Assembly: GCA_004293915.1 (NCBI GenBank)
Contig: RDZG01000064.1
Span: forward strand, 1 to 64,000
Reading direction: 5' to 3'
Source of the DNA: Bacteroidota bacterium
Lineage (GTDB): Bacteria; Bacteroidota; Bacteroidia; Cytophagales; UBA9547
DNA length: 64,000 nt
Shown: positions 26,568 through 35,921 of the stretch, one piece after another
How the letters are laid out: every line of letters begins with the position of its first letter
Numbering within the stretch: position 1 is the first letter of the stretch
Position numbers and translations under genes: made by a program
The notes under the pieces: model-generated
What the model was told of the DNA's origin: nothing
The model's database searches: none
Seen by the model: only the letters and a program-made list of their open reading frames with translations

Positions 26568-27938
26568 TTAGCCCATTTTTTTTACCATTTCTTTAAACAC
26601 TTTTCCTCTATGTTCAAAATTATCATACAAATCATAACTCGCACAAGCTGGGCTTAAAAGAGCTACATCGCCTTCTATTCCTAATTCTAAACACCATTTT
26701 ATGGCTTCTTCCATGTGTTGCGTTTCTCTAATTTCGGGTATTTTTCCTTTAAAAGCGGTAAGTATTTTTTCGTTATCTTTTCCAATACATATCAATGCTT
26801 TTACATGGTTTTTTACTAATGTTAATAGCTGTTTGTAGTTATTGCCTTTGGTATCTTGTCCGCCAGCAATCCAAATCAACGGTTCTGAAAAAGTTTCTAA
26901 AGCCACTGTTACTGCACCAACAGTGGTAGCTTTGCTATCGTTTATAAATGTAATTCCATTAATAACGCCACATTTTTCTTGGCGATGTTCGGGTGGAGTA
27001 TAGGTTTCTAAAGCACGTTCTATTTTATTTTTTTCTATATTTAAAACCGAAGCTATAGTGCTGGCAACCATCATGTTATACAAATTATGTGTGCCTCTAA
27101 TGTTTGTAACTTTAGAAATATCAATTTCGGTTTCTTGGTTGTTTAGTTGAATCAAAATCGATTCTTTTTCTACTCCACAAGTGCCATCAAATTCGTCTGG
27201 AAAAACAGAAAAAGGCAATTCAACGGCTTCGGTATCAATTTCAACTAATTCGTTTTCTATTAATTCTGAATCTATTCCATAAATAAAGTAACAATTTTTA
27301 TCCATATTTTGTAACATTCTAAATTTTGATGCCACATATTTTTCGATTTTATAATCATATCTATCCAAATGATCGGGAGTGATGTTGGTTATCACTCCAA
27401 TATCTGCTTTAAAATCATACATATCATCGAGCATAAACGAACTAATTTCAAGCACATAAATTAGGTTGCTTTGTGGCTTATTTTTGATTTCATCTAAAAC
27501 CAATTCGGCAAAACTAAAACCAATATTTCCTGCTACACGCACATAGCAACCTGCTTCTTTCAAAATATGGTAAGTCAAAGATGTGGTGGTGGTTTTGCCA
27601 TCTGTACCTGTGATACAAACCATTTTTCCTTTGCTATATCTACCAGCAAACTCAATTTCGCCTATAATTTTAATTTTTTGCTTTATGGCTTTTTGTATAA
27701 TTTCAGATTTTTTTGGGTCGATACCCGGACTTTTTATAATTTCTGAAGCTACTAATATTTTTGATTCTGTATGTTTTCCTTCTTCAAAATCAATTTTTTC
27801 GTCTATTAATTTCTGACGATGATTTGGTTTTAATGTTCCTGCATCCGACAAAAAAACTTCAAAATTTAAGTATTTTGCTAATAAAGCAGCCCCAACTCCA
27901 CTTTCGCCACCACCGAGAATTACAATATTTTTAGACAT
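26568..27938 (-). CDS. murD: UDP-N-acetylmuramoyl-L-alanine:D-glutamate ligase
   Basis: Cytoplasmic Mur ligase (456 residues) that adds D-glutamate in peptidoglycan precursor synthesis. Visible: the N-terminal Rossmann segment IVILGGGESGVGAALLAKY, the ATP-binding GTDGKTTTTS at residues 111-120, NITPDHLDRYD with the conserved His/Asp, EHRQEKCGVINGITFINDSKATTVGA and the C-terminal domain with WIAGGQDTKGN. Length is normal. It stands apart from other mur genes. Confidence 0.94.
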   Translation of the reverse strand: MSKNIVILGGGESGVGAALLAKYLNFEVFLSDAGTLKPNHRQKLIDEKIDFEEGKHTESKILVASEIIKSPGIDPKKSEIIQKAIKQKIKIIGEIEFAGRYSKGKMVCITGTDGKTTTTSLTYHILKEAGCYVRVAGNIGFSFAELVLDEIKNKPQSNLIYVLEISSFMLDDMYDFKADIGVITNITPDHLDRYDYKIEKYVASKFRMLQNMDKNCYFIYGIDSELIENELVEIDTEAVELPFSVFPDEFDGTCGVEKESILIQLNNQETEIDISKVTNIRGTHNLYNMMVASTIASVLNIEKNKIERALETYTPPEHRQEKCGVINGITFINDSKATTVGAVTVALETFSEPLIWIAGGQDTKGNNYKQLLTLVKNHVKALICIGKDNEKILTAFKGKIPEIRETQHMEEAIKWCLELGIEGDVALLSPACASYDLYDNFEHRGKVFKEMVKKMG

Positions 27939-28140
27939 TTTTAGATAGACGTTTTTAAGATTTCAATCTTGATAATTTGGAATAAATTTATGTTTTTAGA
28001 ATTCTGGCTTTTATATCAACAAAGGTATAATAAATCATATAAATTACGACTAATTAAAAAAATCTATCATGGTTGATTGTGGCTAAAATATTTTCCAGAT
28101 TATAATTCAGATTTAAAAATCTCCAAAATCATTCCAAAAG

Positions 28141-29022
28141 CTAATCTAATTCTAATCGCAAATAAGGTTGAATTATTGCTCCAAATCCAGCATAAAATCG
28201 AGCTAATGTATCTATTGATGAGCCTTCGAAATCAATTACAAAATCTGTTTGAGCATACTTTTTAATTACATAATCGAGTAAAAAATGGTTTGAACCTATT
28301 TTTTTTCCAGCTTCGTTTGCTGCACCCATTGCATAAGTAATTCTGTTTTCGTGAATAAAGAAAATAGCTGCACATAGCGTTTTGTTTTCTTTCTCAACTG
28401 TTAAAGTAAAACATTTTTGTTTTTCTATTGCTGTTTGGCAAACTTGTTGAAAGTTTTGGATTTCTTTTTTTGAAATAGATTTGAAAACATGTGCCACATT
28501 TTGTTGATAAAATGCAATAACATTTGATACAGAAAGTTGATTTTCTGCAACATTTACTTGGTTTTGAATCGCCTTTTTTATATTTCTACGATGATTTTCT
28601 GTGTATGATTTATATAATTCTGGATACGAATAAGCAAGTTCTAAAATAAAATTATCTCTTTTAATAGTTTTGAAATCATTTAAAAACAGATTATTTGAAT
28701 AATTACAATTTACAAAAGATTTAAAAAAGGTTTTAGGAATTTGATTAAAAAAGACTTTAAAATCATCTTTTGAAATTTGTTTTTGGCTAAACAAACCCAA
28801 TTGTTGCACAAAATTTGGCTGATTTATTTTTACAAAACCCAATCTTTTTTTGAAACAAAGCGGAAAAACTGCTTGATAATCATCTTCTATTAGTGCCATC
28901 CAGTTTTCAGAAATTTGGTCTAAATACCAAGATTGGGCATAAATCAAAGGTGAGTGCGAATGATTGATGCAAAAATCCCATTGCTCACGGTTTATTTCAG
29001 CAGACTTGTATAGCTTAATCAT
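28141..29022 (-). CDS. FemAB/GNAT-like acyltransferase
   Basis: About 293 residues; start placed at 29022 (MIKLYKSAEINREQWD), five codons inside the longest frame, because the alternative start adds only MLFCL. The second half matches the FemAB-like GNAT fold (PF13480 type): NHRRNIKKAIQ (about 147-157), KCFTLTVEKENKTLCAAIFFIHENRITYAMGAANEAGKKIGSNHFLLDYVIKKYA, and DFEGSSIDTLARFYAGFGA, the acyl-CoA or aminoacyl-tRNA binding half. Such enzymes transfer amino acids or acyl groups, often in envelope synthesis. The substrate is unknown. It follows the SPOR-domain gene on the same strand after 45 bases. Confidence 0.8.
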   Translation of the reverse strand: MIKLYKSAEINREQWDFCINHSHSPLIYAQSWYLDQISENWMALIEDDYQAVFPLCFKKRLGFVKINQPNFVQQLGLFSQKQISKDDFKVFFNQIPKTFFKSFVNCNYSNNLFLNDFKTIKRDNFILELAYSYPELYKSYTENHRRNIKKAIQNQVNVAENQLSVSNVIAFYQQNVAHVFKSISKKEIQNFQQVCQTAIEKQKCFTLTVEKENKTLCAAIFFIHENRITYAMGAANEAGKKIGSNHFLLDYVIKKYAQTDFVIDFEGSSIDTLARFYAGFGAIIQPYLRLELD

Positions 29023-29067
29023 CAAGCAAAAAAGCAAAAAAGTAGCATCAATAAAAAACGGAATTTA

Positions 29068-31206
29068 TTATTTTTTTGTTGGTGCATTTATGGCAAATTT
29101 TTCCTTTACAATGATTTCGTAGCCATCTTTAATTAGTTTGTTTTTTACTACATCGGCTGCATCAAGTTCAGGACTTCCAAAAACGATTACGCGATTAAAA
29201 ACATAACTTTGAGAAGTTTTAAATCGAGATGCACTTCCACCAGATTCAACAGGCTGTACATAAACTTCGTATCCTTGGTTTTTCATTTTAGCCATCATTT
29301 GTTGCACATAAGCCAAATTTCTAAAAGAGCCAACTTGAAATGCAAATCCAACAATGGTTTTAGAATTTCCGTCTAAATCATATATTGAATTTACTTCCAT
29401 TGGTTTGGCAGCACCACTATATACTGGTTTTGTAACCGAAGCAGAAGCATCTTCTGTAGCTTTTTTTTCGGCCATTTTTCGAGCAAATTCCGTTTTTGGC
29501 TCATAACTTACAGACTTAACCAAAGTGTCGTTTTTTTCCATTTTCTTATCTGTCATTTCATAGATAATATCATTTTTTTCAGATGCTTTATCTATAAATT
29601 CAAAAGTTCCATCTTTGTTTGGAATCGAACGATCTATCACACGATTGTATTTATCAACTAAATCTAAATTTACTTTGTAAGCAGCAATAGTTCTATCCGA
29701 AAGTTCTAGTTTTCCTGCCATAAGTCGTGTGCCTTCGGAAGATTTACTTTTGAGCTCATTAAATGGAAAATCAACTCGGTTAACCAAACTATCTCTATTT
29801 GTTCTGATTTCGTATTCCATTCTTGATTGAATTTTTGGATTTCCAACATCGTATACCACTTTGTAATTACCTGGTTTGATGTTTGTAAAAGCAAAACTTC
29901 CGTTCGATTTTGTAGATTGACGAGATTTTATTGTTTTGCTGTTTTTATCAACCAACATTACGGTTACATTTTCTTTCACGGCATTTTTATCTTTAAATTC
30001 TAAAAACCCTTCTACATTGTAAGTCAACGAATCTTTTGAAACATCGTAAGTTGAGTTATGTTGTCCCTTTATTTTTCCTTCATTCACTTTATAAGTAAAA
30101 TCTGCTTCTTTACAAGGCGGTTGCAGCTCAAAAGCTACATTAAAGTTTCCATTTTCTAAGCCTTTAAAATTAACTTTGCCTTCTTTATCAGGTTTTTGGG
30201 TAGCTATTTTATTGCCAAATTCGTCATACAAAACTGCTAAAACAGGGCATGGGCTGGTAGAAGTATCTCTATCCATGTCTATGTTAATTTCTCCATTTTG
30301 TGCTGTTACTTGCACATTGTGTTTGGTTCCCTCACGAATATTTACTGCAAAACTAGCCTCACGACTAAGCATTTGAGCAGGTTGAACATCATCATCGGGT
30401 GGAGAAAGTGCAATAATTGGATCAGGAACTCTAACTGCATCTGAATCGGTTTCAAACTTCATTTTCTTAAATAGTCTTACCGTAATTCCTGCCTTAAATG
30501 CTAATAATCCAAGCGGGTTGTTTTCGTATTTTTCAAAATACTGTTGAATATTAAGTGCATTTACCATTGTGGTTTGCAAAGTTGCTTGTGTGAATAGCGA
30601 AATTTTTCGAGAAATTTTTATATCCAAGCCAACTCCTGCAATTGGTCCAATCATGGGTGCCATACGCAGATTTGGGTCGCCAAAATTTTGTGCAACTTGT
30701 GTAACTTGTATGCCATTGCCCCCAAAATTTTGATTTAAAATTAAAGTATCAGTTTCGGTAATTGTTGTAGATTTTTGATTATAGTTTACAAATGAACTAT
30801 TTACTCCTAAAATCAAAAATGGCGAAAACCGAGATTTTGAACTATTTAGCATGGTAATTTTTGCTATTAGGCTCAAATTAAAAGTATTCATAGAATTGAG
30901 TTCCCTACTAGAAGCAAAAAAACTTCCATCTGCACCTACCAAAATCCGTTTTTTAAGTTTTAAATAGGCAGCACAACCTATCATTGGACCTGGCTTGAAA
31001 TCCTGAAAGAGATTTTTTTGTTGCGTAAAAATATCATTATTAGCCAATAAAGCACTTGGAGGAAATATTACCAAACCAAGATATGGATTGATAGAAAGTT
31101 TGCGTTCTACTTTTTCTTGAAACACAATCTTCCCTTGCCCAAAACTTATTGTAATAAGCCCTAAATAAATAAGTAAAAAATAATATTTATAATTACTCCT
31201 GTTCAA
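29068..31206 (-). CDS. Outer-membrane protein with barrel-like N-terminus, repeat domains and C-terminal SPOR domain
   Basis: A 712-residue exported protein (signal YYFLLIYLGLITISFGQ). Residues about 30-255 look like a porin-type barrel. Residues about 285-570 hold successive beta-sandwich segments of the carboxypeptidase-regulatory or SpaA type (KVNFKGLENGNFNVAFEL, GSFAFTNIKPGNYKVVYDV, GTFEFIDKASEKNDIIYEM). The last 80 residues (VGFAFQVGSFRNLAYVQQMM and GYEVYVQPVE onward) are a SPOR domain, which binds denuded glycan strands of peptidoglycan. The protein could link outer membrane and cell wall. Barrel, regulatory repeats and SPOR together in one chain recall OmpA-like Bacteroidota anchors. 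Confidence 0.78.
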   Translation of the reverse strand: MNRSNYKYYFLLIYLGLITISFGQGKIVFQEKVERKLSINPYLGLVIFPPSALLANNDIFTQQKNLFQDFKPGPMIGCAAYLKLKKRILVGADGSFFASSRELNSMNTFNLSLIAKITMLNSSKSRFSPFLILGVNSSFVNYNQKSTTITETDTLILNQNFGGNGIQVTQVAQNFGDPNLRMAPMIGPIAGVGLDIKISRKISLFTQATLQTTMVNALNIQQYFEKYENNPLGLLAFKAGITVRLFKKMKFETDSDAVRVPDPIIALSPPDDDVQPAQMLSREASFAVNIREGTKHNVQVTAQNGEINIDMDRDTSTSPCPVLAVLYDEFGNKIATQKPDKEGKVNFKGLENGNFNVAFELQPPCKEADFTYKVNEGKIKGQHNSTYDVSKDSLTYNVEGFLEFKDKNAVKENVTVMLVDKNSKTIKSRQSTKSNGSFAFTNIKPGNYKVVYDVGNPKIQSRMEYEIRTNRDSLVNRVDFPFNELKSKSSEGTRLMAGKLELSDRTIAAYKVNLDLVDKYNRVIDRSIPNKDGTFEFIDKASEKNDIIYEMTDKKMEKNDTLVKSVSYEPKTEFARKMAEKKATEDASASVTKPVYSGAAKPMEVNSIYDLDGNSKTIVGFAFQVGSFRNLAYVQQMMAKMKNQGYEVYVQPVESGGSASRFKTSQSYVFNRVIVFGSPELDAADVVKNKLIKDGYEIIVKEKFAINAPTKK

Positions 31207-31373
31207 TAAGCAGTGATAAAATTTTGTTCATAAGAATAAAAAGCAACTTTTATGCTTGCATATAACGCTCAAAATACATTACACCATTAAACACAAATAC
31301 AGTTGTAGTAAAAATATAGAAAAAAAACCAAACTTTTTGTTATAAAAAAACTATAAATGTTACATCAAAAAAA

Positions 31374-32384
31374 TTAATCACAAGGGTTAATTCCAATAAA
31401 GGTACAAACATCAATGCCTAAATTTACTGATCCAGACCAAACACAATTAGTGCTTGCAGATTCGGCAAAATATTTATAAAACCCTTCGTTTTGAGTAAAG
31501 TTTGCATTACCATTTATGTTAGTATTTAAACAATCAAATGCAGCAATTGCAGGAGAAGAAGTAATAGTTTGTACATAAAAAGATGACAAATTTTGTCCAT
31601 TTAAGGTAATTATAATAGGCAAAATTGAGTTATTCAAAACATCAGTATAAAAAGTAATTTTTCCATTTGGACATTTCGATAAAGATACTGGCGAAGCCAC
31701 ACCTTTTGTAAGTGTAACATTTCCTTGCCAAGCACATCCATCGCTACTTTTAGCGTTATAAACATAGGTTCCAGGATCGTAGTTAAACCATGCAGAGCTA
31801 ATGTTATCTACAAAATTAGGGACTCCAGTGCCTGTAAATAAATTTATAATAGTTCGCTTTTGAACATTTCCCAGTGTACCAAAATTAGCTACAGTGATAG
31901 TAATTGGCATTCTATTAGTTGCAGAAGAGTAAAAAATTAAATTTCCATCGTAAGGTCCAACAACTATTTTTAATTTTATTACTGAACGAACAGGAAGTGC
32001 TTTTAATGGACCACTTAATCCAAAATTACTAATATTGATATTGCTAATATTATCAAATTTGTATGCATAAAGCCAGTATAATTGATTGGGATTTGAAACT
32101 CTAAATTTATAAACGCCAGGGCTTACTACTGAAACACTATTTGGTGCTAAAACAGATTTTGTTGAACTCTTGTTTCTAAATGCTTCTTCATATTCTAGCT
32201 CAGAACTTATTAAATATATTCCATTTTCGAATCCGCTAACAAGCTGACCGGCAGCATCTACAATTGTTAATTCCACTTCAGTATCATCAGGAGTAGAATC
32301 TGGTTTTCCACACGAAAACACAAAAAACGATGCAATAAAAATATAAGAAGTATAAAAAATATATTTCACTTTTTGGCTATTCAA
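31374..32384 (-). CDS. Lipoprotein of unknown function, paired with a T9SS cargo gene
   Basis: A 336-residue lipoprotein with lipobox VFSC (Cys25). The mature part is beta-rich and built from three related segments, each with a hydrophobic strand and a short WQGNV / CVWSGSVNL motif near paired cysteines (SDGCAWQGNVTLTKG, STNCVWSGSVNLGID), suggesting internal repeats. No named family is recognised. Its ATG overlaps the end of the T9SS-cargo gene by 8 bases, so both are made together and probably act together on the surface. Confidence 0.72.
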   Translation of the reverse strand: MNSQKVKYIFYTSYIFIASFFVFSCGKPDSTPDDTEVELTIVDAAGQLVSGFENGIYLISSELEYEEAFRNKSSTKSVLAPNSVSVVSPGVYKFRVSNPNQLYWLYAYKFDNISNINISNFGLSGPLKALPVRSVIKLKIVVGPYDGNLIFYSSATNRMPITITVANFGTLGNVQKRTIINLFTGTGVPNFVDNISSAWFNYDPGTYVYNAKSSDGCAWQGNVTLTKGVASPVSLSKCPNGKITFYTDVLNNSILPIIITLNGQNLSSFYVQTITSSPAIAAFDCLNTNINGNANFTQNEGFYKYFAESASTNCVWSGSVNLGIDVCTFIGINPCD

Positions 32385-33396
32385 AAATCAAATTTTTAAC
32401 AAACTTTTTATCTCCATCTGCTACTGTTAGTATGTATTTTCCTGATGGAAATTCTTGCCTATCAAACTTAACAATCAATTTTCCCCATTCGTTTTTAGCA
32501 AATTTACTGTTTACTAGTTTTCCTTCGGCATTATATACAGTCATTTGAACTGTGTTTTGATAAGGCGATTCGAAATCTACTGTAAATTCTTTTTGAACTG
32601 GAATTGGATAAACTGCCACTAATTTTGCATCATTGATTTTTCTAAATTTACTAAAATTAATAGTAGAATCGGTTGATTCAAAAACATATCTTCCAAAAGG
32701 CTCAAGCGTGTTATTAATTGGAGTATAAGGTACAGAATACGACACACACTGGTCGATAGTATTTATCTTTACATAATAACTTGCCATAAAATATGGTCTA
32801 AATGTTTGATTAGTTTCACCCACAATTGCCCTATGCTGACCATCTGGCGAAATCACATACCATTGATAACTGGCATATACTGCTGTTTTTAGCAATGTAT
32901 CTTGCGATGCCGAACCTTGTGTTGTAATGATTGGAATGATGTCTTTTCCGCTTAAATCTACCGAAAATGCTGAAGAAAGTAAAACACAGCCTGTGCTATC
33001 ACCCACAAAAACTTGATAATTACCACTTTTAGTTGGCAAATATTGATTTGATTTTTGATCTCCAAAAGTTCTATTGCCTGTTTTCCAACGATAAACATGA
33101 AAAATACCTGTGGTAGATAAAGTATAATGCAAACTACAAGAAGTTTCATTAAAAGAAGTAATTACTGGAAAAGTTTTACAAATCATAGGCTGATGAAAGC
33201 CTTGTGTAAAATTATATCCAGAATCTGTACCAGTAAAAACCACCAATTCGCCTATAGTCCACATGTGTGTTTCAGTGCCATTCAAGCCAAAGTTGCCAGC
33301 CGAACCGATTGTATGCGGTGCTTCTTTTGCAGGTCTGCCATATTGTGCAAACAATGAATATGAAAAAGTAAATAGTATAAAAATTAGGTTTTTCAA
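32377..33396 (-). CDS. T9SS-secreted protein with type A C-terminal sorting domain
   Basis: A 339-residue protein with signal peptide (LIFILFTFSYSLFAQ) and a C-terminal type A sorting domain from about residue 262 (VYPIPVQKEFTVDFESPYQ, then VQMTVYNAEGKLV and FPSGKYILTVADGDKKFVKNLIFE), the signal for type IX secretion and surface anchoring in Bacteroidota. The N-terminal 40 residues (GSAGNFGLNGTETHMWTIGE onward) match a segment common in Bacteroidota surface proteins. The middle has no recognisable catalytic domain. It forms an overlapping pair with the downstream lipoprotein. Confidence 0.82.
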   Translation of the reverse strand: MKNLIFILFTFSYSLFAQYGRPAKEAPHTIGSAGNFGLNGTETHMWTIGELVVFTGTDSGYNFTQGFHQPMICKTFPVITSFNETSCSLHYTLSTTGIFHVYRWKTGNRTFGDQKSNQYLPTKSGNYQVFVGDSTGCVLLSSAFSVDLSGKDIIPIITTQGSASQDTLLKTAVYASYQWYVISPDGQHRAIVGETNQTFRPYFMASYYVKINTIDQCVSYSVPYTPINNTLEPFGRYVFESTDSTINFSKFRKINDAKLVAVYPIPVQKEFTVDFESPYQNTVQMTVYNAEGKLVNSKFAKNEWGKLIVKFDRQEFPSGKYILTVADGDKKFVKNLIFE

Positions 33397-33800
33397 TTTT
33401 TTAAAAACTCAAATATACATTAATTATTTTTAATCAAATTATGTAACTCATTCCTTTTTTTAAATTTCTATTTTCTGAGTTTTTTGTCAATAAATTTAAA
33501 AATATATATTAGTGAAACAGATTGGCTATTTTAGAATATAATTAAAACTAAAATTTAGTTTATGGCAATAATCATACGAACTTCTATAATAATTTGAATA
33601 TTTCCTAATCTGATTTTAAGTCATTTTATAGTTTTTTTTGAATTAAAAGCTGCTGAATATCTAATATCCAAACACTTAAAACAATACATAATAATATACA
33701 TAACTTTATGTTTTCGGAAAAGTGTAGATTTATTTTCAAAAAAATGAATTTTTTAATGCCAATGAATGTATATATTTGCAAAAAAGTTCTTTAAAAATTT
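33397..33800. promoter_or_regulatory. Intergenic region with ssrA promoter
   Basis: 404 bases before the tmRNA without a supported gene; an antisense frame at 33736-33975 overlaps ssrA and is rejected. TATATTTG at 33771-33778 matches the Bacteroidota -7 box and lies 22 bases before the mature 5-prime end, followed by AGTTCTTT, a BoxA-like leader sequence seen before stable RNAs. No exact -33 TTTG is present at the expected distance. The remaining 350 bases are A/T-rich with no further structure seen. Confidence 0.5.
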
Positions 33801-34144
33801 GGGGCCGACCGGTATTGACAGCAGATGTTGTCGTATGTATAAGCATGTCGGGAGTTGAAGTTATCTCCTGTAAAAAATGACTCTCAAACAATAGCTGGCG
33901 AAGAATCTTTTGCCCTTGCTGCTTAATCGGAGTATTAACTAGCTTGTGTCGCGGTACTGATTTATCTTTCATCATCCTGAAAGATTGCGTTTCGTAAAGC
34001 TATAAATCGGAATTAAGATAAATAGCTAAGGTGTAGATTGGCCGTTTCCAGCCTGCCTATACTCGAAAATTAACCGGAAACTAAACATGTAGAAGGCATA
34101 TCGGTTGCTTTGTCTGGACCAGAGTTCGAATCTCTGCGGCTCCA
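33801..34144 (+). ncRNA. ssrA: Transfer-messenger RNA (tmRNA)
   Basis: tmRNA rescues stalled ribosomes and tags the product for proteolysis. The 5-prime end GGGGCCGACC at 33801 pairs with CGGCTCC at 34137-34143 to form the acceptor stem, and the TTCGAATC T-loop is at 34125-34132. CCA is not encoded. The tag frame reads GGC GAA GAA TCT TTT GCC CTT GCT GCT TAA (33897-33926), giving the tag GEESFALAA, with the ALAA end recognised by ClpXP. The resume codon is probably the GGC at 33897 (or the preceding GCT). One-piece, standard organisation. Confidence 0.95.
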
Positions 34145-34156
34145 CAAAAATTATTT

Positions 34157-34195
34157 CAAAAGGCTTCTTGTTTTACAGAAGCTTTTTGTGTTTTT
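34157..34195 (+). terminator. Terminator of ssrA
   Basis: A 12-base stem with one G-U pair (34157-34168 with 34177-34188), loop of 8, followed by TGTTTTT. It sits 12 bases after tmRNA and before tRNA-Ser, so the tRNA probably has its own promoter or reads through. Confidence 0.75.
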
Positions 34196-34200
34196 ATCCT

Positions 34201-34287
34201 AGAGAGGTGTCCGAGTGGTTGAAGGAGCACGCCTGGAAAGTGTGTATGCGGGAAACTGTATCGAGAGTTCGAATCTCTTCCTCTCTA
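34201..34287 (+). tRNA. tRNA-Ser(GGA)
   Basis: Class II tRNA with the long variable arm expected for serine. Acceptor stem AGAGAGG (34201-34207) pairs with CCTCTCT (34280-34286); anticodon stem-loop CACGC-CTGGAAA-GTGTG with anticodon GGA at 34235-34237; T-arm GAGAG-TTCGAAT-CTCTT. CCA is not encoded. The first pair is A-T and the discriminator base is A; bacterial serine tRNAs usually have G1-C72 and G73, so this is slightly unusual. Confidence 0.93.
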
Positions 34288-34299
34288 CATTTTTATTAT

Positions 34300-35571
34300 C
34301 TATTCTGCACCCATTCCTCTGCCTTTTACCTCCCAAATTTTATATTCTTCAGGCTCGTATTTAGGTTGTATAATTGGCTTACGCATATATTTAGGATCTT
34401 CAACCGATTTGTTTCTTCTAAATTTGCGGAGCATTTTCTTACGCAATCTTTCTTTTCCTTTTAACGAATTTTCGATTCTTCCTCCTCTATAAACTGCACT
34501 TGGGTGATTGCCTTTGGTTTTTGTGCTAACAATAATATCGCCTTTATAAGAAGTAGCTTTTTTGATTTTCTCCCGATTGCTGTTTTCTTTCGATTTGATT
34601 GTTTTTAGTAAAATATCACCAGTGTTTGTGGCAGCAATATGGCTTTCTTCTTTTGCTTTTTGCTGAATAGCTTTTATATCAACAGTGATTTTACCTCTAA
34701 AATTTACAATTTTTTCGTTGTTTGTTCGCTCTTTATCTCTTTTTGCCAAATACCCACCCACAATATCTCCTGTATTGCTACCCATCTCTTTATCAGACTC
34801 TTCCATGCGTTTTTTGATTTTTTGTAAAATGTCAGCATCGATTTTACCACTATAAGAGCCAGCAATTTTTCCTTTGTTTTTTTCTGTTGATAATTGTTTT
34901 TCATAAACTCCTTCCAAATCGCCAGACGAACTCGCAGCTTCTCTGCTTTGCATTCTAAGTTCTTTTTGATTATCAGTCATTTCAAACATTTTTAATCCCT
35001 TTGTAAGGTTTAATTTGCGTTTTTCAGGTGTAGGAATATCGCCAGTAGCATTATCTCGCATTTCTTTTGCCTTTTCATGTCGTAATGCTTTTTGATTATT
35101 TGGCAAAGCCAACCATTGCGGAACCATCGTTTGCATATGACTCCAACCTGCAGTTTCGGTTTGAATAATATCGCCTGTGCTATTGATTTTTAATTCTTCA
35201 ATTTTGGCTTCTCTATTTAATTTGGTAGTATTAGTGGTTCTTATCTTTTTTTCAATGTCCACATTTGGAAGTTTGCCAAGTTCGCCTTCGATATCGCCAG
35301 AACTGGAACCCATTTCTTTCGAACTTTTTATTTTTTCTTTTTTTGATAAACCAGCAGGAGGTTGTTTTTTGTTTTTATTTTCTTTTGAGCCTTTATTTTG
35401 ATAGTTTTTATAAACCGATTCATCGCCATTATCGTTTTCTTTCATTTCAAGTGCTTTTTTCTTCACACCCGTTTTTTTCTTATTTTTTTTTGTCAAATCG
35501 CTTTGTTGTGCATAAGAAAACGAGCAAAGCAGAAATATAAAAAATGAAATAAAGATAATTTTTGATTTCAA
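34300..35571 (-). CDS. Exported protein with about ten GDI-type repeats, unknown function
   Basis: A 423-residue protein with a signal peptide (MKSKIIFISFFIFLLCSFSYAQ) and a very basic, Lys-rich mature part. The short motif (S/T)GD(I/L), or its variants SGKI, RGKI and KGDI, recurs at residues 91, 132, 176, 216, 241, 267, 292, 317, 343 and 362. The first four copies are about 41-44 residues apart, the later ones 20-26 (mostly 25-26), suggesting one two-part unit that lost halves or one that expanded. Charged linkers (KEM.SS, KRMEESDKEMGS) separate them. No family is recognised. It follows a tiny lipoprotein by 2 bases on the same strand, indicating a shared surface function. It ends 12 bases from the 3-prime end of tRNA-Ser on the other strand. 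Confidence 0.72.
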   Translation of the reverse strand: MKSKIIFISFFIFLLCSFSYAQQSDLTKKNKKKTGVKKKALEMKENDNGDESVYKNYQNKGSKENKNKKQPPAGLSKKEKIKSSKEMGSSSGDIEGELGKLPNVDIEKKIRTTNTTKLNREAKIEELKINSTGDIIQTETAGWSHMQTMVPQWLALPNNQKALRHEKAKEMRDNATGDIPTPEKRKLNLTKGLKMFEMTDNQKELRMQSREAASSSGDLEGVYEKQLSTEKNKGKIAGSYSGKIDADILQKIKKRMEESDKEMGSNTGDIVGGYLAKRDKERTNNEKIVNFRGKITVDIKAIQQKAKEESHIAATNTGDILLKTIKSKENSNREKIKKATSYKGDIIVSTKTKGNHPSAVYRGGRIENSLKGKERLRKKMLRKFRRNKSVEDPKYMRKPIIQPKYEPEEYKIWEVKGRGMGAE

Positions 35572-35573
35572 GG

Positions 35574-35786
35574 TTAGTGTTTTCTATCGTAAAGGTTTTT
35601 GTCTTTTTTTCGTTTTATAAGACCAGTTTTTTTGTCTTTATCGGCTCTATAACCGCCTGTTAATCCGCTAGTTGAGTCCATCGACATACTCATTTTTGAG
35701 TTGTATGACGGACACGGGTAACTTGTTTTTTTACAAGAGAATAATAAAAAAAAGAGAATAAAAAGAGGTAAAATAGCCTTTAGCAT
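35574..35786 (-). CDS. Small lipoprotein preceding the GDI-repeat protein
   Basis: A 70-residue lipoprotein: signal with lipobox LFSC (Cys18), then a short, polar, basic tail with a second Cys in YPCPSYNSK and a C-terminal KKTGLIKRKKDKN. Small Bacteroidota lipoproteins of this kind are often encoded before larger surface proteins. Stop and next ATG are separated by 2 bases. Function unknown; an anchor or chaperone for the downstream repeat protein is a guess from context. Confidence 0.65.
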   Translation of the reverse strand: MLKAILPLFILFFLLFSCKKTSYPCPSYNSKMSMSMDSTSGLTGGYRADKDKKTGLIKRKKDKNLYDRKH

Positions 35787-35921
35787 CTTGTTAAATATAA
35801 ACTTATAAAAACAAAGCTAAATAAAAAATCTAAAAAAAATTTATAATCCTATTAAACCTTTCAATTTTGTTGCTGTCAAAGCATCATAATTCACATAAAA
35901 ACAATTTTAATTTATAAAGTC

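Noticed and set aside
30176-30376. Plus-strand frame across the SPOR-protein gene
   Set aside because: A shadow of the minus-strand coding sequence.
33736-33975. Antisense gene across ssrA
   Set aside because: It overlaps the tmRNA and has no codon or domain support.
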